A DNA stretch of 47,091 nt from AEGEAN-183 sp964614345 (GTDB lineage: Bacteria; Pseudomonadota; Gammaproteobacteria; Magnimaribacterales; Magnimaribacteraceae): the NCBI GenBank assembly GCA_964614345.1, contig CAZTLP010000007.1:1-47091 (forward strand), given 5' to 3'. The notes under the pieces were generated by a model. It was not told where the DNA came from and did not search any database. It was given only the letters and a program-made list of their open reading frames with translations. This document shows positions 1 through 8,281 of the stretch, piece by piece (positions within the stretch are counted from its first letter, which is position 1; every line of letters starts with the position of its first letter). Position numbers and translations under genes: made by a program.

Positions 1-54
1 TGTGCTTTAAAGCCAGCAATTACTAGTAATTTTAATTCATATTAGGGGGAGAAG

Positions 55-3015
55 ATGAAATTGAAATTCCTTATTAACTTAGCCTTAATCTCTATTTTCG
101 GGTTTACTTCATTGGTACTAACTGCAGCAGATGAAGATGAAGAAGAAGATAGAAGTAGAGGCGGCATCGAAGAAATAACAGTAACCGCTGAAAAGCGTAC
201 TTCCACTGTATCTGATACTTCTATGTCTATTACTGCTTTTGATTCAAGTCTGATTGAAGACCTTGGTTTACAAGGTGCGAATGACTTGATGGATCAATTG
301 CCTGCTACAACGCGTGACCCTTATGACGTAAGGATCCGTGGTGTTGGAAGAAACTTTAGAGCGTTGGGTGGTGACCCAGGAGTTGCAACTTACTATAACG
401 GTGTTTACTCACCAGACTTTGGAATTGCAGCGTCTGAGAACTACTACTATGACGTAGAACGTATTGAGGTACTTCGTGGTCCTCAAGGCACTCTGTATGG
501 TAGAAACTCTATTGGTGGTGCTATCAATTACATAACTAAAAAACCTAGTTTTGAAAACGGAGCTGAGGTTAGGGTATTGGCTGGTGATTACAGCAACATT
601 CAGTATTACGGGATGGTAACTGGGCCTGTAACAGATAAGTTAGCGTTCAGAGCCACTACGGCAAAAATGGATAGAGATGGCACGCAAAAGAATGTAGCTG
701 GTGGTCGTGATTTAAGAAGTTTAGATGATTACAACTCAGTTCTTACTCTTCTTTATGTCCCAAATGATGATGTGGAGTTCCAAATAAGGGCTAACGATCG
801 TCTAGTTGATAACATTATTCCTTCTCGAGTTCTTTTAGATTCAGGAGCTGGTCCACTAAGAGGAACTCAAGATACTACTAATATGGTTCGAGGCTTGAGA
901 AGGGCTACAGCAACAACTCCAGGTGCTATTCAATTCACTAACCCCAATACTGGTGAAGTTGGCTATGGTGCCCCCTTAAGAGCCGGTGTTGATAATGCCT
1001 CCTGGCCTGGTAGGTGGAATTCTTATTATGGATCTTCTCTACCTACCTTAAACACTTTTAACGTTGCAGTTAATGATGATGAAAACTGTTGGGACTTCCC
1101 CTACATAGATGGCTGTCAATCAAATCATCAATATTTTGAACATGATGGTGTACAAGCCCATGCGACTTGGCAATTAAACGATACAACAGAAATTAAGTAC
1201 ATTTATGGCTTTGTTGATTTTAATTACACATTCAACATTGACTTAGATGGCACAGATGTGTCTTGGGATCAATATGGAATTACTGTTTTAGAAGACGTTC
1301 ATATGAAAACACATGAGATAACAATCAATTGGCAGATTGGTGAGGATGTTCTGATGACTTCTGGTTATTTCTATATGGATGAGAACAGGAAACAAAATTA
1401 CAGTATTCGTAACAACATTGCAGCTATTAAAAATCCTGCTAGTTACGGTGCTTACGATGTCCCACAAGCTTTCTTGGGAGGAGTTTCTACTTCGGCCTTA
1501 TTAGGAGCTATAAATACTTGTACAACCCCTCAAACTGGTTGGATAGGTTCGGGACCTGATTACGAAACAATTTCCTGTCGATGGGGTGGAGATGCACTTG
1601 GAAGAGTGTATAACCATCAAAATGATGTACAAAATGATGCAACAGCTTTTTACACACAAGGAACTTGGACTATCAATGATGAATTCGCACTTGTGGTTGG
1701 AGCAAGGTATGCTGAGGATGAAAAAGAATGGTTGGAAGTAAGAGGAGGTTATTCAGAATTATTCATTAACTTCTCTGGTGGCTGGGATTCAGTGATGGCC
1801 TTACAAGCAGGACAAGTTGGTCCTTATTATGAACTGTTAGGCTATGCTCCTTGGTCTGGAGCAGTACCTGAATTAACTCCTTTGGCTTATGCTAACCTCA
1901 TAATGGGTAACGCTGTTTATACTGGAGATCCCAATAATCCAATTGCCCCTGTTTGTCCTTTAGATCAACAAGCAACTTGTGATACACCTATGAGGTTAAT
2001 GCAGGGTTGGCCTTTCGGTTATACATCTAGAATTCCAGGAGAAGATAAATGGAGTGATACTAATTACAGAGTTAACTTAGATTGGACACCTAATAGTGAC
2101 CAACTAATTTATTTTGGTATTACTACTGGATATCGTTCAGGTGGTGTAGCTTTAGGTTATGCAGGTGCTAGAGACGACCAAAGAGACGAATTTGGCATAC
2201 CCACAGGCGCTGGTTTAGAAGCTATTTCTTATGATAAAGAGACTGTAGAGTCTGTAGAGCTTGGTTATAAGGGTATTCATATGGATGATAAACTCCAGTT
2301 GTTTGCTTCAGTCTATCATTATGATTACGATGGATATCAAGATGTTATTACTCAATATGACCCTCTAAGAGGTGAAACAGCTGAATATGCTTCTAACGCA
2401 AATGGTATCACCAACGAAGGGTTTGAGATGGAGTTTGTTTACCAAGCTACTGACAGGCTAGCTTTATCAGGAAACATGAGTTATACCGAAACTAAGTACG
2501 GAGATGACTATTGGGTTATGACCACAGATGATCCAATGAATCCTCCACAAATCTTTGGTACTTTCACTCAAGGCGTAGTAGGTAATGCCGGAACTGGAGC
2601 AGATACCAATGGTGATGGAGTTATAGACGCCACTGATTTCCCTTATGCTACAAACGTTAAAGGTAACTCCTTAAAAGGTATTCCAAAAGAAAAATTCACC
2701 TTAAGGGCTACTTATGAATACGAAAGCAGATGGGGCCCTGTATGGATCTGGTTAAACCACTCTTACACAGGTGATTTTTCAGCTTCAGGTATCGAAAGAG
2801 CTTTGGATAGAGTTCCTTCTAGAGAGACTACAAACATCAGTTTCTCTTGGTGGAGTGACGATTACAAAACTGCAGTTAGAATGGCTGTAAATAATATTAT
2901 GGACAACGATATGGTCTATAGTATTAGTACAACTACTTCTGGAGATAACTACAGTAAGTATGGTGGTGCTCTTTCACCAAGGACTATGTACGTAGATGTA
3001 CGTTATAGGTTCTAA
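55..3015 (+). CDS. TonB-dependent outer-membrane receptor (large, 986 aa)
   Basis: Outer-membrane active transporter powered by TonB/ExbBD; the substrate cannot be told from sequence. The ATG follows a strong AGGGGGAGA ribosome site. Residues 1-24 form a signal peptide, followed by a very acidic stretch (EDEEED) and a TonB box, EEITVTAEKR, near residues 39-48. The plug domain follows, with the classical VLRGPQGTLYGRNSIGG motif near residue 140, then a long beta-barrel ending in an aromatic C-terminus (VRYRF), the usual BamA recognition signal. At 986 aa it is longer than typical 700-800 aa receptors, which suggests large extracellular loops. A strong terminator lies 16 bp downstream, so it is probably transcribed separately from the operon that follows, although its position suggests it supplies the substrate for that operon. 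Confidence 0.95.
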   Translation: MKLKFLINLALISIFGFTSLVLTAADEDEEEDRSRGGIEEITVTAEKRTSTVSDTSMSITAFDSSLIEDLGLQGANDLMDQLPATTRDPYDVRIRGVGRNFRALGGDPGVATYYNGVYSPDFGIAASENYYYDVERIEVLRGPQGTLYGRNSIGGAINYITKKPSFENGAEVRVLAGDYSNIQYYGMVTGPVTDKLAFRATTAKMDRDGTQKNVAGGRDLRSLDDYNSVLTLLYVPNDDVEFQIRANDRLVDNIIPSRVLLDSGAGPLRGTQDTTNMVRGLRRATATTPGAIQFTNPNTGEVGYGAPLRAGVDNASWPGRWNSYYGSSLPTLNTFNVAVNDDENCWDFPYIDGCQSNHQYFEHDGVQAHATWQLNDTTEIKYIYGFVDFNYTFNIDLDGTDVSWDQYGITVLEDVHMKTHEITINWQIGEDVLMTSGYFYMDENRKQNYSIRNNIAAIKNPASYGAYDVPQAFLGGVSTSALLGAINTCTTPQTGWIGSGPDYETISCRWGGDALGRVYNHQNDVQNDATAFYTQGTWTINDEFALVVGARYAEDEKEWLEVRGGYSELFINFSGGWDSVMALQAGQVGPYYELLGYAPWSGAVPELTPLAYANLIMGNAVYTGDPNNPIAPVCPLDQQATCDTPMRLMQGWPFGYTSRIPGEDKWSDTNYRVNLDWTPNSDQLIYFGITTGYRSGGVALGYAGARDDQRDEFGIPTGAGLEAISYDKETVESVELGYKGIHMDDKLQLFASVYHYDYDGYQDVITQYDPLRGETAEYASNANGITNEGFEMEFVYQATDRLALSGNMSYTETKYGDDYWVMTTDDPMNPPQIFGTFTQGVVGNAGTGADTNGDGVIDATDFPYATNVKGNSLKGIPKEKFTLRATYEYESRWGPVWIWLNHSYTGDFSASGIERALDRVPSRETTNISFSWWSDDYKTAVRMAVNNIMDNDMVYSISTTTSGDNYSKYGGALSPRTMYVDVRYRF

Positions 3016-3030
3016 GTAATAAAAAATAGA

Positions 3031-3064
3031 AAAATAGGCTGGATTCTTCCAGCCTATTTTTTTT
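3031..3064 (+). terminator. Rho-independent terminator after the first TonB receptor
   Basis: A 13-bp perfect stem (3031-3043 with 3048-3060) encloses a TTCT tetraloop, and a run of T residues extends to 3064. The stem core is AGGCTGGA/TCCAGCCT. It separates the receptor from the downstream nitrilase-led operon. Its A-rich 5-prime side also makes it potentially bidirectional. Confidence 0.93.
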
Positions 3065-3090
3065 GTGTCATTTGCGTATACTAAAAAGAC

Positions 3091-3942
3091 ATGAAACCTT
3101 TATCAATAGCAGCTATTCAGTTAAATCTAGCCCGAAAAGACAATTACTCTTTGTTAGAAACTAAAGCAAGAGAAGCGGTATATAGATTTCCATGGCTTGA
3201 AATGCTGGTATTTAGTGAACTAGCTGTTGGTGGAGCTGGTGCCAGCAATGCAACTTTTTTCCTTTGCGAGCATCTAGATAGACTGAAAGACTTAGCTAAA
3301 GAATTAGATGTTTGGTTAATTCCTGGCTCTTTTTATGAAGAAACTGAAGAAGGCACTTTCAATACTGCGCCGGTTATAGATAACAAAGGCAATTTAGTAA
3401 CAAAGTGCAGAAAACTCTATCCTTTTTTACCTTATGAAACTGGTGTGGCGGCTGGAGATGAAGTTTGTGTTTTTGAAATCCCTGGATCAGGAAAGGTAGG
3501 TATCCATATTTGCTACGACTTATGGTTTCCTGAAACCAGTAGAGCGCTGGCATTAAAAGGAGCAGAAGTTATCCTTCACCCAAGCCTGACAGATACTTGC
3601 GATAGAGATGTGGAAAGGGCTATGGTTAAGGCTACAGCAGCTCAACAGCAGTGTTATTACATAGATGTGAATGCAGGTGGCCAACAAGGTGTTGGACTTT
3701 CTTTAATTGCTGGACCTGATGGCGAGATTCTTCACGATGCCCTTGAAGGAGAGGAATTCATGCTAGTCGAAGTAGATTTCGATAGGGTAAGAAGATGCAG
3801 AAAGAGAGGGCTCAGAGGGTTGGGGCAACCAATCAAAAGTTATAGAGATGATCCTAAACAGCACCTATCCGAAGTGTCAGATCCAGGTTATTTAAAAGAA
3901 TTAGGTGATTTAGAGGTACCTAAAAAAGAAAAAACTCCATAA
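3091..3942 (+). CDS. Nitrilase-superfamily carbon-nitrogen hydrolase
   Basis: Cytoplasmic amidohydrolase of the CN_hydrolase family (283 aa, normal length). It probably hydrolyses an amide, carbamoyl or nitrile group through a thioester intermediate. The Glu-Lys-Cys triad is visible: E43 in FSELAVGG, K108 in CRKLYPF and C141 in HICYDLWFPE. There is no signal peptide. The gene follows the terminator of the TonB receptor, and a TATACT hexamer (3077-3082) lies only 8 bp before the ATG, so the transcript could be leaderless or nearly so; no Shine-Dalgarno is obvious. It heads a run of closely spaced genes encoding exported proteins. The exact substrate class (omega-amidase, N-carbamoyl amidase, aliphatic amidase) cannot be decided. 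Confidence 0.88.
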   Translation: MKPLSIAAIQLNLARKDNYSLLETKAREAVYRFPWLEMLVFSELAVGGAGASNATFFLCEHLDRLKDLAKELDVWLIPGSFYEETEEGTFNTAPVIDNKGNLVTKCRKLYPFLPYETGVAAGDEVCVFEIPGSGKVGIHICYDLWFPETSRALALKGAEVILHPSLTDTCDRDVERAMVKATAAQQQCYYIDVNAGGQQGVGLSLIAGPDGEILHDALEGEEFMLVEVDFDRVRRCRKRGLRGLGQPIKSYRDDPKQHLSEVSDPGYLKELGDLEVPKKEKTP

Positions 3943-3985
3943 TCTTTGCCCAAGTTAATATACTGTCTTTACAAAGGAGGTAGAG

Positions 3986-4807
3986 GTGAAGAAATTTTTT
4001 TACTTATTTTTTCTTTTGAGTTTGTTGGTTACTCAAGTTTATGCAGATAAATCTGATTTACCAAGAGGACCATTAGGAAAACCAGACCTTAATGGTGTTT
4101 GGCAAGTTCTTAACTCAGCTAATTACAATTTAGAAGCTCATTCAGCCAGCGCTGCTCTAGCTATGATTGAGGGGCCCGTTGTACCCATTCCACATCCAAG
4201 TGTGGTCAGATTGGGTGCAGTAGGTTCTGTTCCCGCCGGGCTAGGGGTAGTTGAAGGCGGAACTATTCCGTATAAGAAATGGGCTTTAAAACAAAGAGAT
4301 AAAAATAAAAAAAACTGGCTGGATAATGACCCTGAAATTAAGTGCTATTTGCCTGGTGTGCCGAGAGCCACCTATATGCACCTTCCTTTTCAGATTTTTC
4401 ATAGTGAGAAAGCAATATTTTTTGCCTATGAGTATGCAGGGGCGGTAAGGAATATTTATCTACAAGATCCAGGTCCAGCTCCTGTTGATTCTTGGATGGG
4501 TCAATCTTGGGGGTATTGGGAAGGCGATACTTTTGTGATTGAAGCCTCTGGCTTTAACGGACAAACTTGGTTGGATAGATCTGGCAATTTCCATAGTGAA
4601 GAGCTTAAAGTTACAGAAAGATACACACTAATGAACGCCCATACCATGAACTACGAAGCGACAATAGAAGATGAAAAGGTTTTCACCAGACCCTGGAAAA
4701 TTAGTATGACCCTGTATAAAAGAGTAGGTAAAGATTCCCAATTACAACAATTTAAATGCGTAGAGTTTGTAGAAGAGCTTTTATATGGACAATGGCGTGG
4801 TAATTAG
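3986..4807 (+). CDS. Secreted protein of unknown function (family member 1)
   Basis: GTG start chosen because a perfect AAAGGAGG lies 5 bp upstream (3973-3980) and a clean signal peptide follows (about residues 1-20, ending VYA), so the 273-aa product is exported. The mature part begins with GPLGKPDLNGVWQ. Near the C-terminal third it carries SWMGQSWGYWEGDTFVIEASGFNG, which aligns with the PWLGDSxGHWEGxTLVV block of the next two genes, so all three appear to be divergent members of one family. I recognise the type as common beside TonB receptors in marine proteobacteria and Acidobacteria, but know no assigned function. Conserved features are Trp-, Gly- and aromatic-rich strands, suggesting a beta-rich ligand-binding or enzyme fold (inference). 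It belongs to the operon running from 3091 to about 11713. Confidence 0.85.
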   Translation: MKKFFYLFFLLSLLVTQVYADKSDLPRGPLGKPDLNGVWQVLNSANYNLEAHSASAALAMIEGPVVPIPHPSVVRLGAVGSVPAGLGVVEGGTIPYKKWALKQRDKNKKNWLDNDPEIKCYLPGVPRATYMHLPFQIFHSEKAIFFAYEYAGAVRNIYLQDPGPAPVDSWMGQSWGYWEGDTFVIEASGFNGQTWLDRSGNFHSEELKVTERYTLMNAHTMNYEATIEDEKVFTRPWKISMTLYKRVGKDSQLQQFKCVEFVEELLYGQWRGN

Positions 4808-4829
4808 GAAAGTTATCTAAGGTAATCAA

Positions 4830-5804
4830 TTGAAATATCTATTTACCATTTTTCTAATTTTTTCTGGTTTTATATTCTCTGAATCAAGAAACCCTTATGT
4901 GACCTGGTATGGCGATCCTGATTTACAAGGAATCTGGACAAATGCTACTTTAACTACACTGGAAAGACCTCGTCACTTCAAAAATCTGGAAGTAAGCGCT
5001 GAAGAAGCAGAATTAGCTGCTAAAAGAGCGGCTGCAGAAAGCTTTGCTTACGACAATGAATATAAACAAGGAGAAACTCCTAGAACGGGTACAGACGTAG
5101 GAGGTTACAACACGGCTTGGATGGATCCAGGGGGCGAGTTATTACAATTATTTGGAAAATATCGAACATCAATTATTGCTTTTCCAAAAAATGGAAAATT
5201 ACCTTGGGATAGAAATAAAGCAGATAAGTTTTTTCAAAAAATGAGAAAGGACAGATCTAGAAGAAAAGATCATCCTGAATTAAGGGGCGTGGGTGAAAGA
5301 TGTGTGGTGGGATTCGGTTCCAGTGGAGGCCCTCCTATGATGAATGTTTTGTATAACAATCATTACCAAATAGTACAATCACCAGGTTACGTTATGATCA
5401 TGGCTGAGATGGTTCATGATGCTCGAATTATCAGATTGGGAGGGACGCATCCCCCAAAAAACGTAACCCCATGGCTTGGTGACTCCATAGGTCATTGGGA
5501 AGGCACTACTTTGGTAGTGGAAACTAAAAATTTTAATCCGCAACATACTTTCAGAGGGGCGCTAAGACACTTTTTTGCTATTTCACCAAAGGCCACAATT
5601 ACTGAAAGATTTACTAGAATTTCTAAAGATCAAATTCTTTATAGATTTTATGTAGATGATCCTGATATTTACAGTCAAGTATGGGCAGGGGAAATGCCTT
5701 TAAGGGCCATTGATGAAAAAATTTATGAATATGCATGCCATGAAGGTAATTATTCAATGGCGAATATCTTAGCTGGGGCAAGAGAAGAGGAGAAAAGAAG
5801 GTGA
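4830..5804 (+). CDS. Secreted protein of unknown function, tandem paralogue A
   Basis: TTG start (4830) selected because it gives an immediate signal peptide (KYLFTIFLIFSGFIFS) and is preceded by AAGGT; no better start exists before the conserved mature region. The 324-aa protein is clearly paralogous to the next gene. Shared blocks in order are WYGDPDLQGIWTNA, LTTLERP, GGYNTAWMDPG, GERCVVGFGSSGGPPM, NVLYNNHYQIVQSPGYVMI, HDARIIRL, PWLGDSIGHWEG and EYACHEGNYSMANILAGAREEE. The two paired Cys (in GERC and EYACHEGN) could form a disulfide in the periplasm. The function is not known. Its stop codon overlaps the next start by 4 bases (GTGA), so the two paralogues are translationally coupled. Confidence 0.88.
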   Translation: MKYLFTIFLIFSGFIFSESRNPYVTWYGDPDLQGIWTNATLTTLERPRHFKNLEVSAEEAELAAKRAAAESFAYDNEYKQGETPRTGTDVGGYNTAWMDPGGELLQLFGKYRTSIIAFPKNGKLPWDRNKADKFFQKMRKDRSRRKDHPELRGVGERCVVGFGSSGGPPMMNVLYNNHYQIVQSPGYVMIMAEMVHDARIIRLGGTHPPKNVTPWLGDSIGHWEGTTLVVETKNFNPQHTFRGALRHFFAISPKATITERFTRISKDQILYRFYVDDPDIYSQVWAGEMPLRAIDEKIYEYACHEGNYSMANILAGAREEEKRR

Positions 5805-6781
5805 AAGTTTTAACTAAAATTTTATTGTGTTCTTTAATTTCTAGCTTCACTTGTCTTTCTGCCGAAGAAGATATGAAAACTTGGTTTGGAGACCCTGATT
5901 TGCAAGGTGTATGGACTAATGCCAGTCTCACCACACTAGAAAGACCAGATGAGTATGAAAGTCTAATAGTTACAAAAGAAGAAGCTAATAGGGCAGCTAC
6001 TTCTGCTGCTGAATTCACTGATGTGATAGATAATCCTTATGAAGAAGGGGAAACTCCTAAAGCCGGAGAAAATGTTGGAGGTTACAACACTGCTTGGATG
6101 GATCCGGGAACAAATTTATTTAAGTTAAATGGAGAGTATAGAAGCTCAATTATTATTTACCCTGAAAACGGAAAACTTCCGAGGAAGTGGGTTAGGTGGG
6201 GCATAGAAGCTCCAAATATCTACCGTATGTTTACACAAGCAAATCATCCTGAAGAGAGAAGTTTAGGGGAGAGATGCATAGTCGGTTTTGGTTCCAGCGG
6301 AGGCCCTCCAATGTTGAACGTTTTATACAATAATCATTATCAAATCGTTCAATCACCAGGGTATGTGATGATTCTAGTTGAAATGAATCATGATGCCCGA
6401 ATAATACGTTTAAAAGATAGTCATCTTCCTGATCACATAAAACCTTGGCTAGGTGATTCTGTTGGTCATTGGGAGGGAAATACTTTAGTGGTTAAAACTA
6501 AAAATCATCATTTACAACAACGTTTCAGAGCTGCAATACGCCATCAAATTCTTATAACTGAGAACGCTGAAGTGACTGAAAGGTTTACTAGGACTTCTGA
6601 AGATGAGATTCTTTATGAGTTCACTGTTAACGATGATGTTGCTTATAGAGATGTTTGGAAAGGTGAAATGCCTTTAAGAAAGGCTGAAGGTAAAATATAT
6701 GAATATGCTTGTCACGAAGGTAATTATGCGATGGCAAATATTTTAGCTGGTGCTAGAGAAGAGGAAAGGAGAAATCAATGA
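5801..6781 (+). CDS. Secreted protein of unknown function, tandem paralogue B
   Basis: GTG start inside the previous stop (GTGA overlap), followed by a signal peptide ending near SAEED, total 326 aa. It matches paralogue A in length and through almost all conserved blocks: WFGDPDLQGVWTNA, NVGGYNTAWMDPG, GERCIVGFGSSGGPPM, NNHYQIVQSPGYVMI, NHDARIIRL, PWLGDSVGHWEG and EYACHEGNYAMANILAGAREEE. The least conserved stretch is the middle, around residues 115-140, where A has a Lys/Arg-rich segment and B does not, which may be where specificity differs. The 3-prime end overlaps the next gene by ATGA. The pair looks like an in situ duplication retained for divergent or heteromeric function. Confidence 0.88.
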   Translation: MKVLTKILLCSLISSFTCLSAEEDMKTWFGDPDLQGVWTNASLTTLERPDEYESLIVTKEEANRAATSAAEFTDVIDNPYEEGETPKAGENVGGYNTAWMDPGTNLFKLNGEYRSSIIIYPENGKLPRKWVRWGIEAPNIYRMFTQANHPEERSLGERCIVGFGSSGGPPMLNVLYNNHYQIVQSPGYVMILVEMNHDARIIRLKDSHLPDHIKPWLGDSVGHWEGNTLVVKTKNHHLQQRFRAAIRHQILITENAEVTERFTRTSEDEILYEFTVNDDVAYRDVWKGEMPLRKAEGKIYEYACHEGNYAMANILAGAREEERRNQ

Positions 6782-7218
6782 AAATAAGTCTTAAAAGTGT
6801 CTTGTGTTTAAGTTTTGCAATGTTGTGTTTTCAGATAAATGGTCACCATGCATTTACTGCTGAATTTGATCCTAATGCTCCTATTAACATCACTGGAAAA
6901 GTGGTGAAGGTGGAGTGGATAAACCCTCATGCCTGGGTGCATGTTGAAGTAGAAGGTGAGAACGGAAAGACTATTTGGATGGTTGAAGGCGGGACTCCTA
7001 ATACTCTCATTAGAAATGGGATTACAAAAAAAACTTTAGTACCTGGCACAGTGATAGTAGTTAGGGGATATCAGAGTAAAGGAGGCTTATGCCTACCTAG
7101 ATGTATTGCTAATGGTAGGGATGTAACCTTTCCAGACGGAAGTAAAGTATTTATGGGCTCTTCTGGTACTGGTGCCCCAAGAGATGGAGCTGATCCAAGG
7201 GAACCCAAAAGAAAATAA
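6778..7218 (+). CDS. DUF6152-like small secreted protein with His-His mature N-terminus
   Basis: A 146-aa exported protein whose ATG overlaps the previous stop (ATGA). The signal peptide probably ends at Gly22, leaving a mature chain that starts H23-H24-AFTAEFDPNAP. The pattern HHAFTAEFD, then GKVVKVEWINPHAWVHVEVE (H51, H55), then a GWMVEGGTPN-type turn matches what I know as the DUF6152 family, an OB-like small beta protein of unknown function. Two Cys (in GGLCLPRC) are close enough to form a disulfide. The N-terminal His pair plus two downstream His suggests metal binding, possibly copper; that is inference. It lies between the secreted paralogues and a small c-type cytochrome in the same operon. 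Confidence 0.82.
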   Translation: MKISLKSVLCLSFAMLCFQINGHHAFTAEFDPNAPINITGKVVKVEWINPHAWVHVEVEGENGKTIWMVEGGTPNTLIRNGITKKTLVPGTVIVVRGYQSKGGLCLPRCIANGRDVTFPDGSKVFMGSSGTGAPRDGADPREPKRK

Positions 7219-7243
7219 TTCCCTTATTGTTTAGGACTTAGAA

Positions 7244-7675
7244 GTGAAAAAAAGCTGCTTACTCGTTTTAGCTGTAACTTTTTCATTTCATTTACTGTCT
7301 TCCGAGGAAGACTCTGAAGTTCATGATCTTATGGCTTATGTTTTAGACCCAGCTGCAGAAGCAATTTGGGATTCAGCTGGTTTTGTTATTACCGAAGAAG
7401 GTGAAACCAACTTAGCTCCGACAAATCAAGAAGGGTGGGATAAAGTCAAACATGGTGCGAAAGTTATTTCTGAAAGCTCTTACCTACTTTCTATGCCCGA
7501 ACGAGCGGTCGATCAGGCTCAGTGGGTTGCTTTATCAATGGCATTAAAAGGAATGGGAGAAAAAGCTTTTAAGGCTGCTGAAAATGAAGACTCTGAAGCT
7601 CTTTTTGAAATAGGAGCTGAGCTATATCAACTTTGTGTAGCCTGCCATCAAATTTATTGGATTAAAGAGAATTAA
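7244..7675 (+). CDS. Small periplasmic c-type cytochrome (cytochrome c-prime/c556-like)
   Basis: A 143-aa protein starting at GTG 7244 with a signal peptide of about 20 residues and a single haem-attachment motif C131-V-A-C134-H135 only nine residues from the C-terminus. A helical body with the CxxCH at the extreme C-terminus is the architecture of the cytochrome c-prime/c556 four-helix class, so this is probably a periplasmic electron carrier. It lies 25 bp after the DUF6152-like gene and 27 bp before the first DUF6644-like membrane protein. That is the main evidence that this block performs a redox reaction outside the cytoplasm. Its partner and redox potential cannot be deduced. Confidence 0.82.
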   Translation: MKKSCLLVLAVTFSFHLLSSEEDSEVHDLMAYVLDPAAEAIWDSAGFVITEEGETNLAPTNQEGWDKVKHGAKVISESSYLLSMPERAVDQAQWVALSMALKGMGEKAFKAAENEDSEALFEIGAELYQLCVACHQIYWIKEN

Positions 7676-7702
7676 TACAAAACGGACATTTAATTTTTAG
7701 AA

Positions 7703-8281
7703 ATGCTTGAGATTGCTATTTGGCTATCGGAGACAAAGTGGAGCATCGCTTTGCATGAATCTCTTTATATGTACCCTTGGATAGAATCGGCACATGTTCT
7801 ATCGATATGTTTTTTTATAGGAATACTTTTATTTGTAGACCTTCGGTTGATGGGGGCCGCATTTACTAAATTACCCATTTCTGAAATGAACAAGAAGTTA
7901 TTACCCTGGTCTCTATTTGGTTTTGGTTTAATGACGCTGACAGGTTTTCTGCTTTTCTACGCTATTCCAATAAGGAGCTATCAAAATATATTTTTTAGAT
8001 TCAAAGTAATTTTAATTCTATTTGCCGGTCTTAATGCTTTTTTATTTCATAGACAGATGAAGTTAGAAGGCATGAAATGGGATGAAGGAAAGAGTATTCC
8101 CAAAAGTGTACATATTAAAGCAGTAGCTTCTTTAGTTCTTTGGTCAGGAGTCATTATTTCAGGAAGGATGATTGCGTACAATTGGTTCGACTGCGACAGA
8201 CAACCTCAGCCTGAGTGGGTTAATTGGGCAGCTGGTTGTGTTATGGATCTGAATCAGATGGGAGGTCTTGATGGAATCTGA
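7703..8281 (+). CDS. DUF6644-like four-helix inner-membrane protein (first copy)
   Basis: A 192-aa membrane protein with about four hydrophobic helices and no cleavable signal. The first helix region carries SLYMYPWIESAHVLSI followed by DLRLMG, a pattern shared with the next gene (SIWMFPVIEAFHLIGL, then DLRLLG). I recognise this as the DUF6644 type. Other conserved-looking polar residues in the membrane region are the FHRQMK histidine and a SGRMIAYNW segment in the last helix. The C-terminal tail has two Cys (FDCDRQ, AAGCVMD). Membrane-embedded His residues next to a c-type cytochrome gene make a haem-b or quinone-reactive role conceivable, but no such function is established. It overlaps the next gene by 11 bp. 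Confidence 0.8.
   Translation: MLEIAIWLSETKWSIALHESLYMYPWIESAHVLSICFFIGILLFVDLRLMGAAFTKLPISEMNKKLLPWSLFGFGLMTLTGFLLFYAIPIRSYQNIFFRFKVILILFAGLNAFLFHRQMKLEGMKWDEGKSIPKSVHIKAVASLVLWSGVIISGRMIAYNWFDCDRQPQPEWVNWAAGCVMDLNQMGGLDGI

Noticed and set aside
5623..6018. 131-aa minus-strand frame
   Set aside because: Antisense to the junction of two clearly homologous secreted-protein genes; composition is that of a shadow frame.
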